Shown in pieces: positions 1 through 12,359 of a stretch of DNA of 64,000 nucleotides. Positions within the stretch are counted from its first letter, which is position 1, and every line of letters begins with the position of its first letter. A program made the position numbers and the translations under genes. This stretch comes from Rostratula benghalensis. Lineage: Eukaryota; Chordata; Aves; Charadriiformes; Rostratulidae. The notes below the pieces were generated by a model, which saw only the letters and a program-made list of their open reading frames with translations, made no database searches and was not told the origin of the DNA. The stretch lies in the NCBI GenBank assembly GCA_013399305.1, contig VXAI01000021.1, positions 3,783,874 through 3,847,873 on the forward strand. The letters are read 5' to 3'.

Positions 1-206
1 GATGTGGTAGCTTGGGAGCTGGCAGAGATTAACTCAGTGTGATTTCCTGACAGTGGCAGTGGTTCCTTCTGATTTGGGAAGGTGTCAGAGGTGTTATGCC
101 ATCAAACTCTGAAGTACTGGCTGGTGTGGTAGGAGAAAGCAGGACAGAAGAGTGGAAGAACAGACATTATATGTGAGTGATACCTGCAACTAGTAGTTGT
201 GTTGTG

Positions 207-221
207 TTTTTTTTTTTTTTT
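207..221. repeat. T15 homopolymer
   Basis: Fifteen T residues after a GTTGTGTTGTG stretch. No nearby element was recognised. Confidence 0.9.
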
Positions 222-751
222 CCTCCTATCACTTTAGCTTTTCTAACTACAATTGTAAAACAAATTATAGTTTTGAGCTAAAAATAACCTTCTCTGTTAC
301 ATTTATAGTTATGTATACTTTTAGATGATGATGCAGAAATTTTATTTAGAGTGATGGTTTTATTTTCAGAAGTCAGTGATACTCACTTACTATCCAAACC
401 ATGTAATTTCTCCTTGCATGCAGCTTAAGACATTTGCAATAGGTACTGAGTAAACTATTGCTTATAACTGAATCAAAGCAAGCTGCAAAGGAAAATTTTT
501 CTTCATTTGTTTATAAATAAAATAAAAAAAAAAGTCTTTAGTTAGATGTAACTCTTGAGTTGATTTTCTACAACAGATGAGAATGTTTTGTGTTTTTCAA
601 GTGAAGAATGTTTCACTGCTTAACAGATGTATAATGTTAGCAAATATTCCATGGAGATTGTATTGATAAGCTATTTTCTGGTCTTGCCTTTTCACTGTAT
701 TTACAGAAAGGTCCTTGAAAATACTAAAACGAATGGTTTTGCTGCCTCAAG

Positions 752-837
752 ATTTGTCCCTGCCCATGGCGGGGGGGTTGGAACTCGAGGATCTTTAAGG
801 TCCCTTCCAAGTCTATCAATTCTATGATTCTATGATT
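752..837 (+). mobile_element. CR1 LINE, 3' terminal fragment
   Basis: The segment reads GTCCCTGCCCATGGC, a G-run, GGTTGGAACT, then GATCTTTAAGGTCCCTTCC and ends in the tandem ATTCTATGATTCTATGATT. This is the standard 3' UTR and terminal octamer repeat of avian CR1 retrotransposons. The copy is 5'-truncated to under 100 bases, as most CR1 copies are, and has no coding capacity. Confidence 0.95.
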
Positions 838-1739
838 TATTAATTTTGTATTTTATTTGTGTATTGAAAAGATGACATGCATTAAAACCACAGCAAATTT
901 AAGTGCCTTTCTGATATATTAAATATTGTGCAGCTGATGATATTTTTTGTTTGACATTTTATCCCTTGTATGAGAAAATTCAAAAGAAATGCATATAGCA
1001 CATAAGACAGTTGACAGTTTCTGTTCCACTCCAGAAGTTGTACTGGTTGGTTAAAAATATATGTTCCTTTTTTATTTTATTATCCAGTTTGTATTTTTAA
1101 AACTGACTTTGCATCTCCACCTTTTTCTGAACTTGTATTTAATGTGGTGTTCATCCCGGTGTGGGAGCTTTCAGTTTCATATCACTTTGATCACTACCTG
1201 CCAGTGCAGAAGTGCAGTCAGGTTTTGTAGGAATTCACTACTCTGTGTCAACAAACATTTCTCCCAGCATTTACTGGCTGATTTAAGTAAACTGTAACTT
1301 GTGACATGGTTTAGTAAATTGATAATAACAAAGCCATAAAAATAATTCCAATTCAACACATCTGTTCAGTGAAATAAATCATTGTAAGGAAAGATTTCTT
1401 TGTCTGCTAGTGAGAAAAGACTTGTTCAGTTATGAATGTGTTATGAACCTGATTTGAGATTAATCTTTTGCTACATGTTATACCTTTCACAGGGAACCGA
1501 GAGGGGGAAATTCAGTTGTATGTGCTTTTGACTTCCTTTGTTTCCTTGGGTTAATTCAGTAAAGTCACTGTGTCTCAGTTTCTTCTTTTGTAAAGTGGAG
1601 GTGCTGAGAGAGTTGCTTAGTAGAGGTGAAGATATTTTTGAGATTTCTGGAACATGAGAAGTTTTGTTGATTGCCAAATATTAGCCTGCTTCATCGCCTT
1701 CTATGAAAAAATAACCAGGGTAGAGTCTCAAAGTACGGG

Positions 1740-2250
1740 AACTTCTTTATGGAGGTGCCTCCTCTTGGAGATTGATCCCTATGCTGAAAAGGTGAGAGGG
1801 CTCACCCCAAATCTGCCTCCTTCTTGGGGTGGCCCTGTGCCTCCCTGCCAGCGTCCATTTGCTGCCCTGGTAGGGCTTTTGCCTGCCTGAATCAGCTCCC
1901 AAAACTTCAATGACCAAAAATGATTCAGGAAGGGAAAAAAAAAAAAGAGCCTTTGCTTTCTCTGCTTTTTGCACTTTATTTTTGCCTGCTCAGATGGCTC
2001 AAAGGTAGGTTGAGAGGCACCTTCCCTGCTCCTGTCATCTCAGCCCTGGTCTGTGTAGTGTTAATGCCATGGAGAGGCTGCCAGAGCGGTTGTGTGCTGA
2101 GGACTGATGTGGCCTAGTATAATTAGCGCAGAGTTTGCGCCTGCTGTGCTGGGGGTCTTATGTATTTGGATGACCCCCGTCTCTTTCATGACCTTGCTCC
2201 ACAGGAGCTGCTGGACTGCAGTGCTTTGCCAAGTAGCAACATAAGAATTC
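1740..2250. other. GC-richer intron stretch without recognisable feature
   Basis: About 500 bases are visibly richer in G and C than their surroundings but have few CpG dinucleotides, so this is not a CpG island. A 7-bp inverted repeat (GGGGGTC..GACCCCC) sits at about 2151-2181. Short open frames on both strands have no protein-like character. It could be a diverged repeat or an unspliced alternative exon. Confidence 0.2.
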
Positions 2251-2482
2251 ATGTTCAAATTAAAATGTAAAATTGTTTTTGTTTCAGTACTTGTGTTTCA
2301 CTCTTCCCAGAATTATTGTCTGATATTGGTGCTTATGCCAATTGGAGAAATAATTTTTGTTACTTTTTTGAAAGTGCTTGTCTGGGTAAGTGAAGAGATC
2401 TCACTTTTTTGAATCAGCTTGAGCGGAATAGATTGAAGAAGTTCAGAGGGCAATGCGTACAGTCTACCAGAATATACCTTAC

Positions 2483-2505
2483 TTTTTTTTTTTTTTTTTT
2501 TTTTT
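2483..2505. repeat. T23 homopolymer
   Basis: Twenty-three uninterrupted T residues, the longest homopolymer in the window. No LINE or SINE body was recognised next to it. Confidence 0.95.
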
Positions 2506-3341
2506 CATTTCTCTGTGATGAGTGTTAGGAGTAATATTATCATGTCATATGTTCCCTGGTAACAATATAACGGTTGTCAGTTTTTACTGAAAACACAGAA
2601 ATTTCATATTGTAAAGGACCCAATGTACTTTTGCTGTGCCGAGAAAAGTTTTTAAGGATACATCTTTAGCTGTGAATAAAGATGATTCAGGACAGCTGCT
2701 CTGATTTACAGTGTCTGAGGATCTGACCCATACTTAAAAATCTGTAATGATTCTATGTCTGTATCATACCTCCTAGGTTAAATGATACAGTTCTTTTCAA
2801 CTCTATTTGAATTTGGTTTAGAACCACAGACATTGGACTGCCTTCTCGATGGCTTGGTAGGGATGATAACCATACCAGCTAAATAAGTCTGTAAATACAC
2901 CTTGAAATTGATAATAGAGCTCTCAACAAATGTCCGTGAGAAAATGAAACTATTTGAATCTGGGTTTAAAAGTAATAAGATGCATATATTATGTACTGTT
3001 TGCTTGTCTATTTTAAATTGTTACCAATAAACCTACGTGGGAAACTGTTACAAAATGTAGCCCTGAGTGAAAACTGACACTGTTTGAGAAGGCAGGAATT
3101 CTTTACAAATGCAGATTTTATCCCTAAAATGCAGTACGTTTTATCCCTAAAATATAGGAAAAAGTGGGTCAGAGATGAAAACCACAACAAGCTGCTGTGT
3201 GTTTCAATGATAAACATGCAGCCTCACAAATTATAATAGATTATTTCGGTATTATAGCTAAAATCACTTGGAAGGGATCTAACTGAATTTAAATGGTAAT
3301 GCCAAAATAGTTTGCATTTTAGACATTTTTTTACTTTCCAA

Positions 3342-3545
3342 TTATTTGGGGACAACTTCATTTGATTGAGCCTTTGGTTCATGTGCTGGTTTATGTTTTT
3401 CTTTGTACTCTGGTAGTTGTGTTTCGTGATGTTCTTTAGCACGTTTGAAAATACTAACAGGCAACTTTGAGCACTTGGAAATGCAGAGAAATTCAGAGCC
3501 TGGACACTCTTCACCTTTATCCTTATGACTGATTTTGCCAGGCAT
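3342..3545 (-). other. Small antisense open frame, lysine-rich, probably chance
   Basis: The frame starts at an ATG (3543-3545) and encodes 67 residues with MPGKISHKDKGEECPGSEF at the start and KPAHEPKAQSNEVVPK at the end. It is highly charged. A second, longer minus-strand frame (3224-3595) overlaps it, so at most one could be real. No domain, signal peptide or splice structure was seen, and I do not recognise it. Confidence 0.12.
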
Positions 3546-4913
3546 GTTTCCTTCTCCTTGTTAGAGATCAGATGCTGTATGCCATATTTTTCCATGAAAA
3601 CAAGGCAGTTGAGAGCCCTCAGTTATTGCAAATTATACAATCTTGTGGTAATTTGCAGAACTGAAACCAAAAGACGGGGAGAGTTTGTAGTTCCCTTTGC
3701 AATTGATGCAATTTCAGAGCGCTGCATGCAGAGATGGAATGCTGCTTCATTTCTCCAAGCTGAATGATGAAGTGGTGTAAGTTTTACCTGTGACAATTAC
3801 TTTCTAATGTTCCTGATTCTTTTCAGTGCTTAGTCCAAATACCCTAACGAATTCCTTAAAAATACAAAACTTGCATTGAGGAACTAGTTAATATTAAATA
3901 ATGATTTTGGGGGGGGTTTCTTGGCTTTATTAAATAACAATGAAAATATTTTATATTGTTAAGTATATCATACTAAGAATAATACTATGAATAACAGTTA
4001 TTTAAATTTCATTTTTTTTAAAGACAGTTAAAATTGGTAGAGATAATATCTATGAGTCTTGTGAAAGGATAGGAGGTTCAAAGTCTCAATCAATTGAACT
4101 TTAATGGCAACTGATGAGCTTAATTAATAGAGGAAGCAATGTTTTATTTGACTTTATTTGAATTCTTAGACTGCTATAATTGTTTATCTTTTGTCCTTGT
4201 ATATTCATATTGAAGTAAATTAACATTAACATAAAAGGGCCCCTTCTACTCCCTCACATGAAAACTTGCCCAGCCCAGGCACTGGAGGTCTTGGGAGAAG
4301 AAAGGGAGAAGTTGCTTCAATGTTGTTTTTGGCCACATTGCTAATCAAACAAGGGGCATTTCTGAAATAATTCCTGTGTAGTGTCAGCTAGGCATAGTAT
4401 CCCCTGTAATCTTTTTCTGAGCAGTATGCTGCTTCGGACTACCCTGTCCTTTACTGAAGTAGTAGCTGCAGCTCACTGGTAAATGAGGTGGTTCCTGCAG
4501 GGATCTGTAAACATATTTTAGGGTTCCCATTGTTTACATATCTAAGGTTGATATTGTGTAAGTCTTAGTTCAAAACAAAGAAATATTGTGCACAATTCTG
4601 CCTTGTAAAAGCCTGTTGGTAATGAGTATAACAAAAAAATCAGAATTTCTCAAAGTTGCAGGAAATGGGGCATTTTGTCTAGTTTTGTCTGATCAAAATG
4701 CTTGTGATTTCAAAATTGTTGTGAGTCTTTGCTACCTTCCTCTGTTCCCACTGACCCATATCCCTATCAGTCTTCCTAAATTTGCTGCTTAGCCCCTTGT
4801 AAACAGTGCCACAATTCAGAATGCCAGCTAGAGTGTATAAATATTCTCATACAGTGGAAAAGAAAGTGCTGTGTCGTACAGTACAGTGTAGTGCACAAGA
4901 GTGTACAAGAGCA

Positions 4914-5213
4914 TCAGTGGCCAAAACCCCCAAACAGGCTGTAGTTGGAAAGCCCAGCCTTTTGGTGCTGCACCAGAGCTCCTGGGGATGCAATGCCTGA
5001 GACAAGTCGCAGGAGGTGTTCCCAGTTATGTGGAGCCTGCATCTTTTCCTTAATGTCTTCTGCAAGGCTAACAACATATTTAAGCAGTCCTTGTGCCTGC
5101 TTGTCCACAAGAGTTAGGATTATAGCTGGCTCTGGTGCAGTTGTGCAGGGTGGAAAAAAAGCTGCGTGTCCTTTACTGCTATTCTTGAATATTCCTTCAG
5201 AGAAATAGCAGTG
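4914..5213 (-). other. Antisense coding-like open stretch, unrecognised
   Basis: From a stop at 5214-5216 the minus strand is open for 99 codons to a TGA at 4914-4916. There is no clear ATG start for the whole frame; an internal Met is present. The inferred product includes TLVDKQAQGLLKYVVSLAED, then KEKMQAPHNWEHLLRL and GIASPGALVQHQKAG. It is helical-looking and amphipathic, more protein-like than other chance frames here. A pyrimidine-rich run ending in CCAG lies near 5132 on the minus strand and could be an acceptor. I do not recognise the protein. It could be a retrocopy fragment, an antisense exon or chance. Confidence 0.2.
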
Positions 5214-6623
5214 TCAAAGACCAATTTTGGGCTTTGCATATTTTGCTTTTCTCTCTTCTTCTGTAATTCCCCCAACACTGGTCAAGCTTTAAAGAGTATG
5301 CGAAGGTGATGTGCACTTACATAATAAATGTACAAGAACTGTGAATGCATTGGTAGTGACTGTAATGTTGATACAGAAAAGGTAATCCATCATATCACTC
5401 AGCAACAAAAGTTTTCCAAGAAGAATTTAAGTTTAGCTTCATTTCTATGAACTAGATGAGAGTATCTTTTCAAGAATATATCCTACCTAGGACACTCTTT
5501 TATATTTTATAGGGTGCCCTGAGCTACTGTAGATATAAAACACAATTTCTGATCATGAGATCTCTGCATCACCAAAATGCAAATTTCACTCCTGAATATG
5601 TAGGCCACTTGCTGAATAACCTAAAGAAATATATTGTGAAAATGTTAGTTCTCGTGTGTTCAGATTATCCCCTTCAAAGGTTTTACTCAGGTTTTTAATA
5701 TCCTGAAAGTCCCTGTTCTGAGGCAGCCTGCGGTTCAAACTTCATTTTCGGTTCTTAGAGTGACGTCATTTAAATAAACAAATAAAAGTGGCACGTCATG
5801 CATAGCTTGTGCCAAAGTACGCTGTGTGCCAGTTAGAATTAATTTGTAAGAATCCTCACAAATATGAGTTTATAATAACAACAATGCAGATACGTATGCT
5901 TGTCCCTAACTTCTTTGATGACTCTTGCAGTACTTTAAAATGTGCACAAGTAGCATCCCAGCACGGTTCTGACCGGTGTTTATTTTTGGTATTTCATGAA
6001 TCACCCTCTTTAGCTGTTTTTCTTTTTCACTTAATGAAAGGTGTATAAATCTTATTGCTAAATAACACTGGGATATTTGATAGTAAAAATAAAATCCTTT
6101 CTCCTGTTCTTTGTGAATAACCAGATGGATATGTTTACCTTTTAAAGAAATTTAGATTTGATATTTTTGATATGTTTTGTTTTCTTCCTGGTAATTATGT
6201 TGGCACTTTGTTGTCCCTAGTTGTGCAATATTACAATGGAAGGTGACAATTTGATTGTCTTCAGTTGGAGAAACAAGTAATTTTATATTCACCAAGCTGT
6301 CAGGTAAGAGTACTCACAGTACTAAGAGCTCCTGGCAATGTGGTTTGGCACCTATATTTAAGTGCTTTGATGCTTGCGTAACCTCCACTGAATCAGAAAT
6401 ATTTTGCCTGCTAGAAATGTTTTTAGGCTTGTAGTGTAAGGTTTTTATTAAAGAGACAATCCATAACTGAGCTGCACAGACATTGTTTCATGTTACATGG
6501 AGGTACTAATTAGGTGGCTTAGTGCAACTGGCTACAGGTGAGCCTGGAACTGATACCTCATTTCACTGTCAACTGAGGTGATCCATTTGACTTAAAAATG
6601 CGAAGCAAGAATGTAGAGCACAA

Positions 6624-6646
6624 GGGGGGGAATGGGGAGGAAGGGG
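6624..6646 (+). other. Putative G-quadruplex sequence
   Basis: A G7 run, then AAT, G4, AGGAA and G4 could supply four G-tracts of three or more. It lies on the SOX6 sense strand, so the nascent intron RNA could also fold. Confidence 0.4.
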
Positions 6647-9323
6647 AGAGAAGTCTGACTGTAGATAAAAGATTTCTGTTCTGAATTAGGTGGAGTAGAG
6701 AAATGGCATGTGACTTTTTGTTTTCAGACTTGTAGGACTGAAAATTAACTGTTTAACTCATTACATGGTATCCTAACCACCTCCTGAAAATTAACTGTAG
6801 GAGGAAAAAAATGTGAGAACACTGTATCTTACCATTGGCATATGTGTCTCATAGAGTATTGAAAGGTTTTAATGAAACTTTCAGGAACCCATGGTTTAGG
6901 TGTCTTCAGGAAGATTTCTAGCTATTAGAACAAGTTCTTAACTGGCTTTCTAAGGGAAAAAAAATAAATGTATTCTTGTCTTTTTTATAAAGTCTCAACT
7001 CGAAATCTAAACATGCTAAAATAAATTTCTGTTAGTATTTTTAGGCATCCTTTATAAAAACCATTTATATAATCATTCAGCTAAACAATTAAGTCATTCT
7101 ATTCCATAAAAATATGTGAATTAAAGCATATTTATAGCAACCATTGTGTTTTAATTTTATTGTTAGCGATTGCATTTATTTATATTGTGTATGTTGTTAC
7201 TTGCTGCCTAAAAAAACAAAGCCCAATAAGTTGCTGATGGATAAATTCTTCGCACGCTCACTCTTGTTCTCGTAGTTATTGGTAAAGATAACTGGAAGTC
7301 AGTACTGCCTTTTTTCTTTTTCTTTTTCCAACAGTAAGAAATTGGATATCCACAGACACATGGCGTAGTCATAGGACTTTAAAGGCAGTCATCACTGAGA
7401 AGCTAATACCAACCAATTAAACAGAGGTTGTTACGTGATGTAACATTATCAGGAGAAACAATTCATGAGTCAAAGCATTCCAGGGCATATGAGCTCCAGT
7501 CCAAAGAACAGTCTCAAGCTGTTTAAATAAAGTGACAGCAATATTGTCAGCTAAATATAAAATATAGAAAATATTAACTACAGTGACTGAAGATGAGCAC
7601 ATCCCAGGTGCTAAATGACTATTCTTTCACTGCCCTTTACTGCATTCAATGTGAGTTCACTAGCTTAGGCATTTTCAGTGAAAGCTCCTGGTAGTTAAGA
7701 AAGAGAACAGAACATTTAACCTACTAGAAAGGTAGGTTGTATTTTTTGGCATTTTATGAATCTGAATAAATACCTTGGATTTTCACTAAAAAGTCATCAG
7801 GGGTTGTAAGGCTGTTTTGCTTCATCTGTTTTAATATTTCTGAAAACCAGATGGGTAGAAATTAACGTGTTCCCTAACCCTAATATATTGTTGTGGCTGC
7901 ACAGCTGAGAAGATCATTGTAATGGCAGAGCGTATGAAAAGGTTTTCCAAAAAATGTTTAGTTCTTACATTGTTTGATTGCAAATGAGATCAAAACCCAT
8001 AAAAATTGTTCCTAACCCTCTGAGCTTTGAGGAACTCTGAAGTCAAACTTTGTGCTTTGGGTTCATATCTTTTAGCAGAAGGGTAATTTTTCTGGATTGG
8101 TAAAATACATGCAAGAATAGCTGAGTGTGTATCCTGGAAACCGTGGGTGTATTGCTTAGCTTGATACTTATTTCGGCTAGAGATTTGGGTGCTCTGTTAA
8201 TGTTATAGCTGTAATTTCCTGAATCATGTCTGCTTCCATCACTTACCCGCCCTCCCCCTGCACCAGCCTTTTATTTCCAAGGTGATTCCTGCAACTACCA
8301 TAAACTCTCTAATCTTGCAGTGCTGTTTGTGATCTATATATAACCAGTTCTTGGAGTATTCCTGCAAAATGAAGCCAAGAAAGAGCTTGAGGGAGTTGAG
8401 CTGATTGGCCTAAGGCCTTGCTGTGACTCAGAGCCAGGAACAGAACCTGGGAGATTATCGCCCATTGCTGCCTTGTCAATTTATATGGGGTTTGTGCATA
8501 TGGATTCATGTCAGGGTGCGGAGTCCCAGGAGAATGGAATATTTTACTAATTGTTCATTTCTGTTACTAAGGCGCCTTGAAAACAGACATGAGATTTCAT
8601 AATTTTAGGAAATAACTGTTTATTCTAAAATGGCAGACAGATTACAGCATTAGATTTACAATCAATTGCATTACTGAGTTATGCCTACATAACATTGTTT
8701 TACAGGGTCAGAGCTGCAAAATATTTTGGCTGTTGGCAAAGCATTTTCATTTTTGTTTAAGTCTGTCTGAACACTACTGTAACTGGTATCTTTGTACAGC
8801 AAAAATAAAGATCAGTTTTCCTGAATGTTTAAAGTGTGCTAAACTGGTTCACAGCTAGAAAAAATAAGTTGTTTCAGTAAATTCTATGTAACTATGTCAG
8901 TGTATCCCATTCTATATCAGGCCTGTACTTGTAAAGGTGAACTTGTGCTGCAAAATAGATTGCATAAAGGATGCTCTTGAGTTTCAAAACGGGTTTGAGG
9001 ATCCATGAATGATGCAGGGCCACCAAGTGATGAGGTGTGCCATAATTATAAAAGAGAAGGATACCGTGAGCAGTGCAGGCAAAGAGTGTACAATGCATTT
9101 AATTTATCGCAAAGCTGAGTGTTGATTTGTAAGGAAGGGTCCTGTAAATCATGTTTAATATTACAAGAGCAGTATGCCTATTCGTTGCTCTTTTAGAAGA
9201 TGGGGAGGGCTAAGATGCTGTGGCTGAATTTAACTTTTTATGAACACCAGGTTAGCATAACATTGTAGAAGGACATATTTAAAAGGTTATGAGTACATCC
9301 TTAATTTAGTTAGTTCTGGAGTC

Positions 9324-9434
9324 ACCAAAGCACTTAGACATGTGCTTAACTTTTTGAAACTGAGTAGTCCAATTTGAAATTAGTTGACTGCTTGCATACT
9401 TACAGTTAATCATGCACTTAAGTACTTTAATCTG
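9324..9434. mobile_element. Old palindromic (MITE-like) element
   Basis: The left arm (9327-9350, AAAGCACTTAGACATGTGCT then TAAC) and the right arm (9405-9428, whose reverse complement is AAAGTACTTAAGTGCATGAT then TAAC) agree at 16 of 24 positions without gaps. The centre has a CTGAGTAGTCC/TTGAAAT core. The pattern matches an abundant palindromic interspersed repeat with TGTGCTTAA arms known from bird, crocodilian and turtle genomes. It is a fossil, with no coding capacity. Confidence 0.65.
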
Positions 9435-9536
9435 GCACTTTGGGGAAAAGGAATGGAGACTGTTCATAAAAGCTCTATAAGTGAATGTATTTCTAATCTA
9501 ATCTGATTCCAATCTACCATTGGAGCTGTAGACCTG

Positions 9537-9700
9537 GGTTATGTCTATACTGCAGTCACTGAAGCAGGCTGAATTAGTCCATCTGAGTACAACACTACTG
9601 TAGTTGGGGTGCTATCAGAAACGAGCTTGTTTAAAATTAGTTTGAATATCTCAGCATTACAAAGCAATCATTTATGTGGCTGCAGTGTAGACATGCCTTT
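9537..9700. mobile_element. Old DNA-transposon MITE with TGTCTACACTGCAG termini
   Basis: The left terminus (9541-9554) reads ATGTCTATACTGCAG-like and the right terminus (9681-9694), reverse-complemented, reads ATGTCTACACTGCA. They differ at one position across 14 bases. The interior (about 125 bases) is unique AT-rich sequence. Such terminal inverted repeats mark a non-autonomous DNA transposon family widespread in archosaurs and turtles. Target-site duplication could not be defined. Confidence 0.7.
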
Positions 9701-10944
9701 AGGTTTATGAATGCTTTCTGAGGGTGGAGAAGAGCAGAAGCTAGAGTCTCCAGCCAACTACAAGTCTGCCCTGCCATGTATCTCGTTGTTGCTGAAATAG
9801 CGTCTGGGCTATCATATTGTTGTTATCTGTGCTAATACTTTGTGGCTTGATTCTAAAATGTCTAGCCGCTAAAGCTCCAGGTCTAGCCATAGTTTCCACT
9901 GTAACTTTTAATCATTTGAGCAGTCAGCAGGGGTGAAAGATTTTAGACTTTGGAAGCCTTTCATGTCAGGAATATCATCTAATTGTTTAGAAAAAGAAGA
10001 TATACATTGTTTGAAGAATTTGAGACAGTAGAAAAGCCTAGAACAAAACAAAAGAGAAAGTATTATTATTTGTATTTAGAAAGGTAAGACACACTGTAGG
10101 AAAAAAAGAAAAATGATGTTTTAAGAATCTGACTGGCAGTCTTCACTAGAGCAGAGAGAATTTCCTCTCTAGATTAAAATAAAAAATCACATCATATATA
10201 TAGAGAATGGAGCTGCATGGGATGTGTTTAGTTTTATGTAGGTAAAAAACCCTTAGCAGTTCAATTTTGACTTTACTACCTTGGTATTGAGGCTGACTGA
10301 AACTGGGGTCTAATTCATCTGCTTTTTCTGAGGTTTTGATAAATGATCCCATTCTTTTTCTTTCTTGACTTCAAAATGAGACAGAGTTTATTCTAGTTTT
10401 GGAAAATCCAAATCAAGATGTATTTAATTCTCAAAGTTTAGTAGGTGATAGGACTTCAGATAATTAGGGCCTCCTTCAACTTTTTTTCATACCCATTAGG
10501 TATATTTTCCACCTTTAGTGATTGCTCTATTCAGCTAATCTGTCCGTTTAACCAAAGCAACACTTTCACAATGTAGTTTTCTTTCTGATTGTGTGCTGTG
10601 TAATCAATATACTGATATAATGTGAGTGTAATTTCCTCTCTTATTTTATCTCCACTGCACAGTATTATAAATAAACAGCTAAAAAAGAAAAAAGAAAGAA
10701 AAGCACCAAACAAATCTGTTGCATCTTCTTTTAAGATTGTACCACTGTAGACACTTGTTCTAGTAAAGTAGAATTGGACCCACTTGATTGCATTTAAATT
10801 TTTCATGCTTCAGCAGTTTGTCTGGGAGCACAGTAAAGAAAACCCCCCGAGCGAGGATAGTTTAGAATAATAGAACTTGATTTTGTGTATTATAGCGGCA
10901 CCATTTGCGCTGCTGTAGTTAGGGTTGTGTCAGCACTTCCATTA

Positions 10945-10968
10945 TAAACCCCTGTTTGCAGGGGTTAT
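10945..10968. repeat. Short perfect hairpin, 8-bp stem and 4-base loop
   Basis: AACCCCTG (10947-10954) and CAGGGGTT (10959-10966) form a stem around TTTG, with TATA on both outer sides. No tetraloop or terminator role is expected in a vertebrate intron. Confidence 0.7.
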
Positions 10969-11499
10969 AACTAGAGAGATATTTTTTATCAGAAACTTTT
11001 AAAAAAATCATTCAAGTGAATTTAATTGATAATAGGAGAAAAAATTAAAATAAAATATAATGGAAATTCGCAAATTTCTGAATACCTTTTACAAGCTTTA
11101 TTTATTATGAATATTATTTTTTTCCTCTTGACAGGGATTTTAGCAAATGCATTTTGCATATTTTCAGTGTAAAATTGGGAAGTTACTGTGGCTTAAAATG
11201 TGGCTGCTACTCATACTCATATTTTAACATTAAAACATTTTAACACAGCGACCTGTTCTGTGGTTTAATGTTATCATAAAGGTAAATGACTCAAATGGGG
11301 CAGATTTTAATCCCTTTGATTTTGAAGAGACCTTGCTGTTATTGGCCAAACTCTGCCTTTGGACCTGACAGAGTTCTGTGTAGTGAATTCTCCCATTTAA
11401 GCAAAACCGAACAGGTAACGAGTAAAAACCTGCATTAACTAATTGACTGGATAACACCCGGTTGCAGTTTATATTTACTCTGTTTTACTGATTATAAAC

Positions 11500-11715
11500 C
11501 GAGGCATAATCAATATTTGGGGCATAACATGACACCCTCAGAAGACACGTACACACAAGGTGTATTGATTGAGTTAATGATTGTGCTGGGAAAAGAAGGT
11601 GGAGGGCTTAATCTAGCAGGGCCCTACATCTCTGTCCCTTTTACCCCAACGTTTAAAATCTAGCAACCAAAAACGTGAAAGGTACCAGTAAATGCTGACC
11701 TCTGACCATAATTAA
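11500..11715. promoter_or_regulatory. Candidate enhancer: paired AATCAATA and DR1 motif
   Basis: AATCAATA at 11508-11515 and its exact inverse TATTGATT at 11563-11570 fit the ONECUT/CUT-homeodomain motif. TGACCT-C-TGACCA at 11696-11708 is, on the minus strand, a direct repeat of nuclear-receptor half sites spaced by one base (DR1, the HNF4/RXR/COUP-TF class). Function is inferred from motif content only. Confidence 0.35.
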
Positions 11716-12359
11716 TGTGCTAAATATTGCAATTTTAATAAGGGTTTGGGGGAAAATAGAAGCGAAACACCCCCCTAAAAATTATGTCATGAGGACAGCA
11801 AGTGCCTGGAGGCCTGCCTGAGCTTGTCTTTCTTTTCAGGCTCCAGGACTATAGGTAACTGAGCAAAGTACAGTGTGAAAACGTGTCTGACCATAATGCA
11901 GCAGTGCAGAAAAAGGGTAGGTGGAGCTAGAAAGCATTTGAACCCTGCTCTTGGTCTGTTCTCTTAGCCTAGTACAAAAAAAGGTTGCTGGGGATGTCTT
12001 GAGATTATTTGTGAATGTGACTTTGTCAATATAATTTTTTTAAAAAGGTGAACAGAGTTCCCTTTTGTCTATGTAATCAACATAAACAACAGAACATGAA
12101 TAGAAATTTGTATTTAATGATTTAACACATCACGAATAAGAGGAAAGTATATTAGAGTAAGTGGCAAAGAAAAAGTGTTTCCTCTACAGTGCGTTACCAG
12201 TAGATAGCTTTACTGAATGGTCACTTGAGGAAATACCAAAAGCCTGTTTATGAAATAGAGGTGAAACCTTTCTAGACTAATTATATTCAGCATGTAATTT
12301 CTAAACTTCAGCCTGAATTTTGATTTTCAATTAACATTCCCAATTTGAAGATAATTTTC

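Noticed and set aside
3224..3595. 123-codon minus-strand frame
   Set aside because: Asn/Lys-rich AT-driven translation with no recognisable motif; likely chance.
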